A program made the position numbers and the translations under genes. A stretch of 64,000 nucleotides of DNA, taken from Pseudomonadota bacterium. Lineage in GTDB: Bacteria; Pseudomonadota; Gammaproteobacteria; Burkholderiales; Burkholderiaceae_C. This document shows positions 1-9,500 of the stretch, one piece after another. The stretch covers positions 1 through 64,000 of the forward strand of contig CAUJHV010000050.1 of assembly GCA_963205115.1 (NCBI GenBank). The letters are read 5' to 3'. Every line of letters begins with the position of its first letter. The first letter of the stretch is position 1. The notes below the pieces were generated by a model, which was not told the DNA's origin, ran no database searches, and was given only the letters and a program-made list of their open reading frames with translations.

Positions 1-144
1 CGCGGGGCGCTGCTGGCGGCGCTGCTGATCGGCTTTGTCGACACCTTCGGCAAGGTGATCTTCCCCGAGGCGGCCGGCGTGCTTGTCTACGTGATGATGG
101 CGCTGATCCTGCTGTGGAAGCCGGACGGACTGTTCAAGGCCTGA
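1..144 (+). CDS. livH: Branched-chain amino acid-type ABC permease, LivH family (3' end only)
   Basis: Only the last 47 codons are in the window; the gene begins upstream. The tail is hydrophobic and ends in a short polar stretch (LLWKPDGLFKA), the usual C-terminus of LivH/LivM-type inner-membrane permeases of the hydrophobic amino acid transporter family. It is followed 10 nt later by a LivM-type permease and then by two ATPase genes, so it is the first permease of that importer. Family members also carry aromatic acids; the thioesterase and CoA ligase downstream hint at such a substrate, which is inference. No binding-protein gene of this importer is inside the window. Confidence 0.85.
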   Translation, partial: RGALLAALLIGFVDTFGKVIFPEAAGVLVYVMMALILLWKPDGLFKA

Positions 145-154
145 TCGAACCCCC

Positions 155-1204
155 ATGTCCATCCACTTCCGCGGCCTGCTCGATCCCGAGGACCGGCCCA
201 AATTCTTCTTCGTGCTGGCGGCCTTCGTCGCGCTGGCGCTGTACCCGCTGGTGGCGGGCCAGTTCGGCATCGACCTGGTCACCAAGATCGTCATCTACGC
301 GATCTTCGCGCTGAGCCTGGAGCTGCTGGTGGGCACGACCGGGCTGGTGTGCTTCGGCCACGCGGCGCTGTTTGGCATCGGCGCTTATGCCGCGGTCAAG
401 CTGTCGCCGGCGTCGGACGCGGCGTCCATCTGGTGGCTGCTGCCGGCCAGCGTGCTGGTCACAATGCTCTACGCGCTGTTCATGGGCTCGCTGTCACTGC
501 GCACCAAGGGCGTGTACTTCATCATGGTGACACTGGCCTTTGCGCAGATGGCGTATTACGTCGTGCACGACACACCCCTGGGCGGCGGCACCGACGGCAT
601 CTATCTCACGTCCAAGCCCACCATCGCCATCGGCGGCCACACGCTGCTGAACCTGGACGATGCGCAGACGTTCTACGCCGTGTCCGTGGGCTTGCTGCTG
701 CTGGTGTTTGTCTTCCTGGGCGTGCTGCTGCGCTCGCGCTTCGGCCGCGCTCTGGCCGGCATCAAGGCCAACGAGCAGCGCATGCGCGCCACGGGCTTCC
801 CGACCTATCCGTACAAGCTGGCGGCCTTTGCGATATCGGGCGGCGTGGCGGGCCTGGCAGGCTTCCTTTATGCCGTGAAGGACGGCTACGTAAACCCGGA
901 GCTCATGAGCTGGCACCTCTCCGGCTCGGTGCTGATCATGATCATCCTGGGCGGGCTGGGCCATCTGCGCGGCGCACTGATCGGCGCGTTTGCCTTTGCG
1001 CTGCTGCAGGAGTTCTTCCAGTCCGAGGCCATCTGGGGCGCGTTTGCCAAGCACTGGCACCTGGGGCTGGGCCTGACCATCATCGCCAGCGTGGCGCTGC
1101 TGCCCAATGGCCTGGTGGGCCTGCCGTCCCAGTGGCGCGCACGGCTGACGGGCCGCGGCGGCGTGCCCGGCGCGCCGAACGCGCGCAAGGGAGCCGCGAC
1201 ATGA
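155..1204 (+). CDS. livM: Branched-chain amino acid-type ABC permease, LivM family
   Basis: A 349-residue polytopic inner-membrane protein, the usual LivM length. It has many hydrophobic segments and the family-typical stretch near residue 70 (LVGTTGLVCFGHAALFGIGA). The cytoplasmic loop near residue 200 (RSRFGRALAGIKANEQRMRATG) matches the site where LivM permeases meet the ATPases. The gene overlaps the next one by ATGA, which suggests translational coupling. It pairs with the LivH-type permease just upstream to form the membrane channel. The substrate is not shown by sequence; the CoA ligase further downstream suggests an aromatic or phenylpropanoid acid. Confidence 0.9.
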   Translation: MSIHFRGLLDPEDRPKFFFVLAAFVALALYPLVAGQFGIDLVTKIVIYAIFALSLELLVGTTGLVCFGHAALFGIGAYAAVKLSPASDAASIWWLLPASVLVTMLYALFMGSLSLRTKGVYFIMVTLAFAQMAYYVVHDTPLGGGTDGIYLTSKPTIAIGGHTLLNLDDAQTFYAVSVGLLLLVFVFLGVLLRSRFGRALAGIKANEQRMRATGFPTYPYKLAAFAISGGVAGLAGFLYAVKDGYVNPELMSWHLSGSVLIMIILGGLGHLRGALIGAFAFALLQEFFQSEAIWGAFAKHWHLGLGLTIIASVALLPNGLVGLPSQWRARLTGRGGVPGAPNARKGAAT

Positions 1205-1974
1205 GCACCGTGGCATCCCACCGCGGCGCGGCCGACGTGCTGTTGCGCGGCCAGCAGATCACCCGCCGCTGGGGCGGCCTGGTCGCCGTGGACGGCGTAT
1301 CGATCGAGCTGCGCCGCGGCCAGGTGCATGCGGTGATCGGCACCAACGGCGCGGGCAAGAGCACGCTGATCAACATCCTCTCCGGCGAGATTCCGCCCTC
1401 GGGCGGCTCGGTGGAATTGCTCGGGCAGGACGTCACCGCCTGGTCGCAGCCGCGCCGCGCGCGCAGCGGCCTGGGCCGCAGCTACCAGCGCACCACCATC
1501 TACCCGGGCTTCACGGTGCTGGAGAACTGCCGCCTGGCCGCGCAGGCGCGTCATCCGCGTCCCTGGCACTGGTGGCAGCGCGCCGACCGCTGCACGCTGA
1601 GCAACGAGGCGGCGCTGGCCGCCATCCAGCGCACGGGCCTCTTCGACGAGATGAACCGCAACGCCGGCCTGCTGTCGCATGGCCAGAAGCGCCAGCTGGA
1701 AATCGCCATGTGCCTGGCCACCGCACCCCAGGTGCTGCTGCTGGACGAACCGCTGGCCGGCATGGGTGCCGAAGAAACCGACCGCATGCTCGAACTCCTG
1801 GCCGAGTTGAAGACCGCACACGCGATCCTGCTGGTCGAACACGACATGGATGCGGTCTTCCGCATCGCCGACCGCATCACGGTGATGGTCAACGGCGCCG
1901 TGATCGCCAGCGACACACCCGAGGCCGTGCGCGCCAGTCCCGAAGTCCAGGCGGCCTACCTGGGCGGCCATTGA
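1201..1974 (+). CDS. livG: ABC importer ATPase, LivG family
   Basis: A 257-residue cytoplasmic ATPase of the branched-chain-type importer. The Walker A motif is GTNGAGKST, the Walker B region is VLLLDEPLAGM, and the signature region reads LSHGQKRQLEIAMCLA. The C-terminal ILLVEHDMDAVF contains the switch histidine. The open frame extends far upstream, but the ATG at 1201 overlapping the LivM stop gives the family-typical N-terminus and is chosen as start. It works with the second ATPase gene that follows 10 nt later. Confidence 0.92.
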   Translation: MSTVASHRGAADVLLRGQQITRRWGGLVAVDGVSIELRRGQVHAVIGTNGAGKSTLINILSGEIPPSGGSVELLGQDVTAWSQPRRARSGLGRSYQRTTIYPGFTVLENCRLAAQARHPRPWHWWQRADRCTLSNEAALAAIQRTGLFDEMNRNAGLLSHGQKRQLEIAMCLATAPQVLLLDEPLAGMGAEETDRMLELLAELKTAHAILLVEHDMDAVFRIADRITVMVNGAVIASDTPEAVRASPEVQAAYLGGH

Positions 1975-1984
1975 GAGCGGCACG

Positions 1985-2704
1985 ATGACACCGGCCAAGG
2001 AACCCCTGCTCGAGGCGCGCGACATCCACGCCTGGTATGGCTCGAGCCACGTGCTGCACGGCGTGGCCCTGGACATCGCACGCGGCGAAACCGTGGGCCT
2101 GCTGGGCCGCAACGGCATGGGCAAGAGCACGCTGATCCGCACGCTGCTGGGCCACGTGACGCAGCGCGACGGGCGCATCGGCTTTTTCGGCCAGGACTGC
2201 TCGCGCGCCCGCCCGCACGAGGTGGCGCGCCTGGGCGTGGCCTATGTGCCCGAGGGCCGGGGCGTCTTCCCGAACCTGTCGGTGCGCGAGAACCTCGTGA
2301 TGGCCGCGCGCCCCGGACGCCAGGGCCGCCACGACTGGACTTTCGAGCGCGTGATGAGCACTTTCCCGCGCCTGTCCGAGCGCCTGAACAACGGCGGCGC
2401 ACAGCTGTCGGGCGGCGAGCAGCAGATGCTGTCCATCGGCCGCGCGCTGATGACCAACCCCGAGCTGATCATCCTGGACGAAGCCACCGAAGGCCTGGCC
2501 CCGCTGATCGTGGCCGAGATCTGGCGCGTGATCGGCGAGATCCGCACCAGCGGCATCGCCACGCTGATCGTCGACCGCGACTGGCGCAAGGTGCTGGGCC
2601 GCTCCGACCGCGCGCTGGTGCTGCAGAAGGGCCAGGTCGTGATGAGCGGCGCGTCCGATGCCGTCGCGCGCGACCCGGCGCTGACCGGCTACCTGGGTGT
2701 CTGA
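1985..2704 (+). CDS. livF: ABC importer ATPase, LivF family
   Basis: A 239-residue ATPase, the second nucleotide-binding subunit of the importer. Walker A is GRNGMGKST, the signature is LSGGEQQM and Walker B is IILDEATEGLAP. The family phrase YVPEGRGVFPNLSVRENL is present. The region after Walker B reads LIVDRDWRKVL, where most LivF proteins have LLVEQN; this is a small deviation at the switch region. It is the last gene of the transporter block; a thioesterase follows after about 105 bp without an obvious terminator. Confidence 0.9.
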   Translation: MTPAKEPLLEARDIHAWYGSSHVLHGVALDIARGETVGLLGRNGMGKSTLIRTLLGHVTQRDGRIGFFGQDCSRARPHEVARLGVAYVPEGRGVFPNLSVRENLVMAARPGRQGRHDWTFERVMSTFPRLSERLNNGGAQLSGGEQQMLSIGRALMTNPELIILDEATEGLAPLIVAEIWRVIGEIRTSGIATLIVDRDWRKVLGRSDRALVLQKGQVVMSGASDAVARDPALTGYLGV

Positions 2705-2809
2705 AGCGGTGAACGAACCCCACACACCCGCTCATCCTCTGCAAACAGCCCGGCTCTGCGTTGCAGATGCTCGCCGTAGCTGACGTTTCACTTCCGCCAA
2801 CCGCTGCGC

Positions 2810-3241
2810 ATGGCCTCCAAGCTCCACATCCACCGCGTCGACGTGCATTTCGGTGACTGCGATCCCGCTGGCATCGTCTTCTTTCCCAATTTTTCGCGCT
2901 GGATGGACGAGGCTTCGCTGGCCTTCTTCATGGCCTGCGGCGTGCCGCCCTGGCGCGAGTTGGTCAAGACCCGCGGCATCGTGGGCACGCCGCTGCTGGA
3001 AATCCACACCAAGTTCCTGAAGCCCGCCACCTACGGCGAAACCATCGAGGTGCACACCACCGTCGAGGAATGGCGCGCCAAGACCTTCACACACCGCCAC
3101 GTCGTGCGCCGAGGCGACGACCTGCTGTGCGAAGGCACGGAGGTGCGGGCTTTTGTGACACGCGACCCGGCCAACCCGGACCGCATCAAGGCCATACCGG
3201 TTCCCGAAGACATCCGCGCGCTGTGTTCGACCGCTGACTGA
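2810..3241 (+). CDS. Hotdog-fold acyl-CoA thioesterase, 4-hydroxybenzoyl-CoA thioesterase family
   Basis: A 143-residue single hotdog domain. The N-terminal motif GDCDPAGIVFFPNFSRW is that of 4HBT-type thioesterases, where the second Asp is catalytic, followed by WMDEASLAFF. It should hydrolyse an aromatic or acyl-CoA ester in the cytoplasm. It lies between the ABC importer and a feruloyl-CoA-synthase-like ligase, so the CoA ester made by the ligase or a shortened product is a plausible substrate; this is inference. The length is normal for the family. Confidence 0.85.
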   Translation: MASKLHIHRVDVHFGDCDPAGIVFFPNFSRWMDEASLAFFMACGVPPWRELVKTRGIVGTPLLEIHTKFLKPATYGETIEVHTTVEEWRAKTFTHRHVVRRGDDLLCEGTEVRAFVTRDPANPDRIKAIPVPEDIRALCSTAD

Positions 3242-3297
3242 AGGCAAGCCGCCGGCGGACCGCGCACGCCGGCAGCGGCCCCGAGGAGGAGACTGCC

Positions 3298-5109
3298 ATG
3301 AAGTACGAACTGTTCGGCGACCCCGCCGCACTGGCGCCGCCGCGCGTCGAGCGCGAAGACCTGCCCGGCGGCGCATTCATCCTGCGCCACGCCGATGCAC
3401 TGCAGCCACATGCGCGCTGCATCGGCAGCTGGTTGGAGCACTGGAACCGCGTGACGCCGCACGCGGAATTCCTCAGCGAACGCCTGCCGGCCGACGCCGG
3501 CGGCGGCTGGCGGCGCATGAACTACGCGCAGGTGCGCGACGCGGTGGGCCGCATCGCGCAGGGCCTGCTCGACCTGAAGATGCCCAAGGGCAAGCCGGTG
3601 GTGGTGCTGTCGGACAACTCGATCGACCACGCGCTGCTGCTGCTGGCCGCCATGCACGTGGGCCGCCCCGTGTGCACCGTCTCCAGCGCCTACAGCCGCC
3701 TGACCAAGGATTTCAGCCGCATCCACGGCATCCTGGACACGCTGAAGCCCGCGCTGGTCTACGCCGGCGATGCGGCGGTCTACGGCGGGGCCGTGCGCAG
3801 CTGGAAGGGCAAGGCCGTGCGTGTCTTCTCGTCCAACCATGACACCGTGGCCGGCGCGATCCCGTTCTTTGCGCTGCGCGCGCACGCCGAAACACCGCAG
3901 GTGATGGACACCTTCACGATGATCCGCCCGGAACATCACGCGAAGTACCTGCTGACCAGCGGCTCCACCGGCATGCCCAAGGTCGTGATCAACACGCACC
4001 TGATGCTCACCTCGAACCAGCAGCAGGTCGCGCAGGTCTGGCCCTTCCTAAACCGCCACCGCCTCGTGCTGCTGGAATGGCTGCCCTGGAGCCACACCTT
4101 CGGCGCGAACCACAACTTCCACATGGTGCTGGCCCATGGCGGCAGCCTGGCCATCGACGAGGGCCGGCCCGTGCCGGGCCTGGTCGAGAAGACCGTGGCC
4201 AACCTGCGCGAGGTCAAGCCCAACTTCTATTTCAATGTGCCGCGCGGCTTCGACATGCTGCTGCCCTTCCTCGAGAGCGAGGACGACAGCTTCGCGCGCG
4301 ACTTCTTCGAGCGCCTGGAAGGCATCTTCTACGCCGGCGCCGCCCTGCCGCAAAGCCTGTGGACACGCATCGTCGCGGCCGCGGCGCGGGTGCGCGAGAG
4401 GCCGCTGTGGTTCACATCGGCCTGGGGCGCGACCGAGACCAGCCCGGCCATCACCAGCGTGCACTGGCCCATCGACCGCGCCGGCTGCATCGGCGCGCCG
4501 CTGCCCGGCGTGGATCTGAAATTCATTCCCAACGGCGGCAAGCTGGAGCTGCGCGTGCGCGGGCCGAATGTCTTTCCCGGCTACCGCAACAACCCCGAGG
4601 CCACGGCCAAGGCTTTCGACGAAGAAGGCTATTACCTCATCGGCGACGCCGGCCGGCTGGTTGACCCCGAGGACCCCGGCCAGGGCGTGGCCTTCGACGG
4701 CCGCGTGGCCGAGGACTTCAAACTGCTGTCGGGCACCTGGGTCTCGGTGGGCACCTTGCGCGTGAAGGCGGTCAGCGCGCTCGCGCCGCTGGTCAGCGAT
4801 GCCGTCGTCACCGGACACGACCGCGAAGAGATCGGTCTGCTGCTGTTCCCCGCGCCGCCCGCCCGTGCCTTGCCGCCCGAGGAGTTGCGCGCGTCCATCC
4901 AGGCCGCACTGGCGCAGCTGGCCGCGGAGCCGGGCGGATCGTCACAGCGCATCACGCGCGTGCTGATGCTCGAGGAGCCGCCCAGCGTGGACGCCGGCGA
5001 GATCACCGACAAGGGCTACATCAACCAGCGTGCGGTGCTCGCGCGGCGCGCGGCGGATGTGGCGGCCTTGTATGCCGAGCCTGCGGATCCGCGCGTGATT
5101 CGCGCGTAA
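3298..5109 (+). CDS. Feruloyl-CoA synthase-like AMP-forming acyl-CoA ligase
   Basis: A 603-residue member of the ANL superfamily. The P-loop reads LLTSGSTGMPKVVINTH, the A5 region is SAWGATETSPAI and the A7 region is YYLIGDAGRLVDPEDP. Overall length and the N-terminal phrase RVEREDLPGGAFILR resemble bacterial feruloyl-CoA synthases, which activate hydroxycinnamates with ATP and CoA. The partner enoyl-CoA hydratase/lyase and vanillin dehydrogenase of ferulate degradation are not next to it, so the exact aromatic acid is uncertain. A good SD (GGAGGAGAC) precedes the ATG. The downstream neighbour is convergent. Confidence 0.8.
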   Translation: MKYELFGDPAALAPPRVEREDLPGGAFILRHADALQPHARCIGSWLEHWNRVTPHAEFLSERLPADAGGGWRRMNYAQVRDAVGRIAQGLLDLKMPKGKPVVVLSDNSIDHALLLLAAMHVGRPVCTVSSAYSRLTKDFSRIHGILDTLKPALVYAGDAAVYGGAVRSWKGKAVRVFSSNHDTVAGAIPFFALRAHAETPQVMDTFTMIRPEHHAKYLLTSGSTGMPKVVINTHLMLTSNQQQVAQVWPFLNRHRLVLLEWLPWSHTFGANHNFHMVLAHGGSLAIDEGRPVPGLVEKTVANLREVKPNFYFNVPRGFDMLLPFLESEDDSFARDFFERLEGIFYAGAALPQSLWTRIVAAAARVRERPLWFTSAWGATETSPAITSVHWPIDRAGCIGAPLPGVDLKFIPNGGKLELRVRGPNVFPGYRNNPEATAKAFDEEGYYLIGDAGRLVDPEDPGQGVAFDGRVAEDFKLLSGTWVSVGTLRVKAVSALAPLVSDAVVTGHDREEIGLLLFPAPPARALPPEELRASIQAALAQLAAEPGGSSQRITRVLMLEEPPSVDAGEITDKGYINQRAVLARRAADVAALYAEPADPRVIRA

Positions 5110-5197
5110 ATTGGGTCTGAACGGCATCTGAACCGCGCATCAGCCGCGCGGCAGCACGCCCGCGCAGCGGCATGGCGTCGCCCGCGGGCGGCGCGCC

Positions 5198-6229
5198 TCA
5201 GCGCGCGCCCTTGCCTTCTAGCATGCAGTTGCCGGGCAAGCCACCGCGGAACAGCGCGCCCTTGAGCAGCGTGTCCGACAGCTGGCGCGCCGGATCCAGA
5301 TCGGGCTTGCGCAGCAGGTGGCGACGCAGCCGCCAGCTGGCAAAGCCCGCGGCAAAGGCCAGGTCCGCCAGCGCCGCATAGATGCGCCCGTGGTTCTTCA
5401 CGAAGTAGCGGCGGCGTGATTCGTACCAGTAGTGCGGCAGGCGGCGGCCTTGCTTGCTCTGGTCGGTGATGCCGGAGCTCTGGCCCGGCTCGTGGATCAC
5501 ACGGCTGTCCGGCACGTACCAGCACTCGAAGCCCACGCGGCGCGCGGCCAGGCAGAAGTCGGTCTCCTCGTAGTAGAGGAAGTAGCCTTCGTCCATGGCG
5601 CCGGCCGCATCGAAGACGCTGCGGCGCACCATCATGCTGGCGCCGGCGACCCAGTCCACCTGTTCGGGTTCGCGGCCCATCTGCTGCGCCACCGCGTGCT
5701 CTTCGAGCAGGCGCGAGACCCAACGGAAGCGCACACCGTTCTCGAACTCACCCAGCACGCTGGGGAAGCGGAAGGCGACGGTCCAGGGGCGCCCGTCGCC
5801 GAATTCGAAGCTGCTGCCGCAGATGCCCGCGCGCGGCGTGCGCGCCATGAAATTCACCAGTGCCGGCAGTGCGCCGGGAGTCACGCGGGTGTCCGGATTC
5901 AACAGCCAGACCAGATCGGGCTTGAAGCCCGCATCGGCGGCCGTGCGGCGCGCGACGTTGTTGCCGTAGGAAAAGCCGCCGTTGACCGACGAGCGCACGA
6001 CCTGGACCCAGTCGCCCCAACCGCGCGCACGCACCGCTGACTCGATCACCGCCGCGGAATCGTCACCCGAGGCGTTGTCCACGACCACCACGCGCAGGAC
6101 GCCGCCATAACGCGCACGTTCATCGGCCAGAGCCTCGAGACCGGCAGCGACCAGCGGCCCCGTGCGGTAGTTCACGATGGCGACCAGCACGGCAGGCATG
6201 GTGTGGTCGTTCAGGTCGGACGAAGGCAC
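5198..6229 (-). CDS. Glycosyltransferase family 2, rhamnosyltransferase-like
   Basis: About 343 residues with a GT-A fold. Near the N-terminus are VAIVNYRTGPLV and VVVDNASGDDS (nucleotide-sugar binding); VNGGFSYGNNVARR and WLLNPDTRVTPGAL (acceptor side and DxD-like region) follow. These are typical of dTDP-rhamnosyltransferases in O-antigen or exopolysaccharide synthesis. The start chosen is a GTG at 6229 preceded by AGGAG at 6 nt; an ATG ten codons further in (6199) is the alternative. The open frame reaches upstream into the divergent NRPS gene but that part has no family resemblance. No other polysaccharide genes are adjacent, so the glycan is unknown. Confidence 0.8.
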   Translation of the reverse strand: MPSSDLNDHTMPAVLVAIVNYRTGPLVAAGLEALADERARYGGVLRVVVVDNASGDDSAAVIESAVRARGWGDWVQVVRSSVNGGFSYGNNVARRTAADAGFKPDLVWLLNPDTRVTPGALPALVNFMARTPRAGICGSSFEFGDGRPWTVAFRFPSVLGEFENGVRFRWVSRLLEEHAVAQQMGREPEQVDWVAGASMMVRRSVFDAAGAMDEGYFLYYEETDFCLAARRVGFECWYVPDSRVIHEPGQSSGITDQSKQGRRLPHYWYESRRRYFVKNHGRIYAALADLAFAAGFASWRLRRHLLRKPDLDPARQLSDTLLKGALFRGGLPGNCMLEGKGAR

Positions 6230-6524
6230 GTCGATCTCCTGGGCATCTCGATGAAAGGGGGTGTCGGCGCGTGCAGGCGCGAGGTCCTCGGTGGACGTCG
6301 CACAGCACAGGTGGGACGGCTTGCACGATGCCCGCAGCGTCGCGCCACGACCATCCCGCGACCCCGAGGGCCACCCCCGGAACGCAGGCCCGCGGCACGC
6401 CCTGATCGCGTGTTCAAGCCCGTCCGAATAGGTGCCCACCACCGAGTTGCCTGGGGGATCGGCAGGCGCTGCGCCGCTAGAGTGGCCTGACACATAACGA
6501 TCAACCTGACGTTCGAGGGATGCC
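6230..6524. other. Divergent intergenic region between glycosyltransferase and NRPS
   Basis: This stretch of 295 bp separates two divergently transcribed genes and must hold both promoters. A clear ribosome-binding site is visible for the GT2 gene (AGGAG near 6236-6240 on the minus strand). I found no -35/-10 pair with good spacing and no strong inverted repeat. Confidence 0.4.
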
Positions 6525-9500
6525 ATGCGATTTCTGCTGCTGGGTGAAGAGCCGCTGCTGGTGCGCTGCGCCGAATCGCTGCTGCAACGACACCATGTGA
6601 TCGAAGGCATCGTGTCGCGCGCCGAAGCGATCGCACGCTGGGCGGCGCAGCAGGGCATCCCCGTTCTCGGGCGCGACGCCGTGGCGGCGCATGTCAGTCG
6701 CGGCACGACCGACGTGCTGGCTTCCATCACCTACCCGGCCCTGATCGCGCCTGAAGTGATCGCCGGCGTGAAGCATGCCGCGGTGAATTATCACGACGGC
6801 CCCTTGCCGCGTTATGCCGGCATGAACGGATCGGCCTGGGCGCTGCATCACGCCGAGTCGCGCCACGCGATCGTCTGGCACCACCTCACGGCCGGACTGG
6901 ACGACGGCGACATCATCGAGCGCCGCGACGTCGACATCGAAGCGCGCGAGACCTCGGTCTCCTTGAACATCAAGAACACCGCACTCGCGCTGGAGGCCTT
7001 CGACGCCTTGCTCACGCGCCTGGAGCATGGCAGCCTGACCGGCACGCCGCAGGACCGCAACATCACCCGCACGGTGTTCTCGCGGCACGACCGACCGGCC
7101 GGCATGGCGGTGATCGACTGGACGCAGGACACGCGCACCATCGACAGCCTCGTGCGCGCCTGTGACTTCGGTCACTACACCAACCCTTTCGCCGCGGCCA
7201 AGCTGCTGCATCGCGGCCGGGCCCTGATCGTGCAGGAGGCCGCGCCGGCCACCGGATCGGGTCCTGCCGGACGCGTGCTGTCCATCGACGCGCAAGGCCT
7301 GACGGTGGCCACTGCGGACGGTGCCTTGCGCCTGTCGCGGCTGGCCCACCTGAACGGCCTCGCCTTGACCGTGGCGCAGGCCGCGGACTTCTGCGAGTTG
7401 GCTGTGGGTGATTCGCTCGACCGCGTCGCGGCGGCCGCCGACTGGCCGACCTGGTGCACCCGCACCGAAGCCCTGGCGCGCGCCGAACCGGCCCTGCTGG
7501 CCCACATGGCCGCACGCCGCGTACCGCAACTGCCGCTGGACTTGCGCGGCACGGGCGCGGCGCACGAGGTCGCCGTGCCGCTGCCGGGCGCCTTCGTCCA
7601 GCGCCACGCGGCGCGCCTGGCGGATGCCACGCTGGCCGCCTTCACGGTGCTGCTGTCGGCGCTGCTGCGCGACGACGCCTTCGATCTGAGCTGGACACCC
7701 GCCGCGCAGCCGTCCGACGACGGCATCGCATCGGCCTTGCTGGTGCGCACGCTGCCCTGGCGCATCGACGTGCCCGCCGCCATGGGTTTCGATGCCTGGG
7801 TCGATGCGCTCGCCGCACAGCGCCAGGCCCAGGACCTACGTCCCGGTTGCATGAAGGACCTGATCGCCCGTCACCCGGCGCTGCGCGAGCAGGCCGATCT
7901 GCAGAACGGGGCCTGGTCGAGCGTGGCGGTGCTGCGCGACGGCCAATCACTGCCGGCCGGCGCCTCGCTGGGCCTGGTGCTGCGTGCCGACGGGGCCACG
8001 CTGCGCACGCGCGGCGACATCGATGCCCATACGCTGGTGACGCTGGCGCGGCGCCTGGCCGCGGTGGCGGCCACGGCGGCACGCCATCCCGAGCGGTCGC
8101 TGTCGCGCATCGACGCGCTGGACGACCTCGAGCGCGAGCGCCAGCTGCATGCCTGGAACGCCACGCAACGCGGCTTCATGGACCAGGCGCTGATCCACCA
8201 CTTGTTCGAGCGCCAGGTGCAGGTACGGCCCGACGCCATCGCATTGGTCTTCGAAGACCGGACCTGGACCTTCAACGAACTGGACCGCGCCGCCAACCGC
8301 ATCGCGCAGTCCCTCGCGCAGCGTGGCATCGGTCCGGGACAGTTCGTCGGCCTGGTGGTCGAGCGCAGCCTGGAACTGGTCGCCGCGATGATCGGCGTGG
8401 CCAAGTCCGGCGCGGCCTATGTGCCCATCGACACGATCTACCCGGACGACCGGCTGGAATTCATGCTGCAGGATTCCGGCTGCGTCGCGGTGCTGGCCTC
8501 CAGCGCGCTGGTCGCACGTTGCCCGGCCGCCGTGCCGCGCCTGCTGGTGGACGGCCCCGAGGTGCTGGGCGCCAGCGACGCGCCGCTGCCCTGCAGGGCC
8601 ACCGCTGAAGACACGTGTTATGCCATCTACACTTCGGGCAGCACCGGCAAGCCCAAGGGCGTGGTGCTGACGCACCGCGCGGTGGTCAACACGCTGGAGT
8701 GGGTGAACCGCGAATTCGCGGTCGGCCCGCAGGACCGGCTGCTGTTCGTCACCTCGCCGAGCTTTGACCTGTCGGTCTATGACGTCTTCGGTGCGCTGGG
8801 CGCAGGCGCCTGCGTGGAAGTGGCTTCGGCCCGTCTGCTGGCCGACCCCGAAGCGCTGACCCGCCGTGTGTGCGGCCAGGACGGCATCGGCGGCGCGGTC
8901 ACGATCTGGGACTCGGCACCGCCCGCGCTGGCACGGCTGGTCAACTTCCTGCCGCAGACCGCCACGGATTCGCCGCTGCGCCTGGTGATGATGTCCGGCG
9001 ACTGGATCCCCGTGGGCCTGCCGGACCAGCTGGCGCGTGTATTCCCGCAGGTGCGCGTCAAGAGCCTGGGCGGCGCCACCGAGGCCGCGATCTGGTCGAA
9101 CTACTTCCACGTGGACCGTGTCGATCCGGCCTGGACCTCGATCCCCTACGGCTACCCGATCCAGAACGCGCGTTACGACATCCTCGACCAGCATCTGCGT
9201 CCCGTGCCCCCGGGCATCCCGGGTGACCTCTACATCGGCGGCACCTGCCTGGCCAAGGGTTACCTGAACCGCCCCGAGCTGACGGCCGAACGCTTCATCG
9301 CCGATCCGCACCGCCCCGGCGAGCGGCTGTACAAGACCGGCGACCTCGCGCGCTTCTGGGCAGATGGCACGATGGAATTCCTGGGCCGCGCGGACTTCCA
9401 GGTGAAGATCCGCGGCTACCGCGTCGAGCTCGGCGAGATCGAGGCCGCCCTGTGCAAGCTGCCCGACGTGCAGAGCGCGCTGTGCACCGCCTACGAAGAC

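Noticed and set aside
349..1200. Long upstream extension of the LivG frame
   Set aside because: It overlaps the LivM gene in another frame and is Arg/His-rich. The ATG at 1201 with the ATGA overlap is the natural start.
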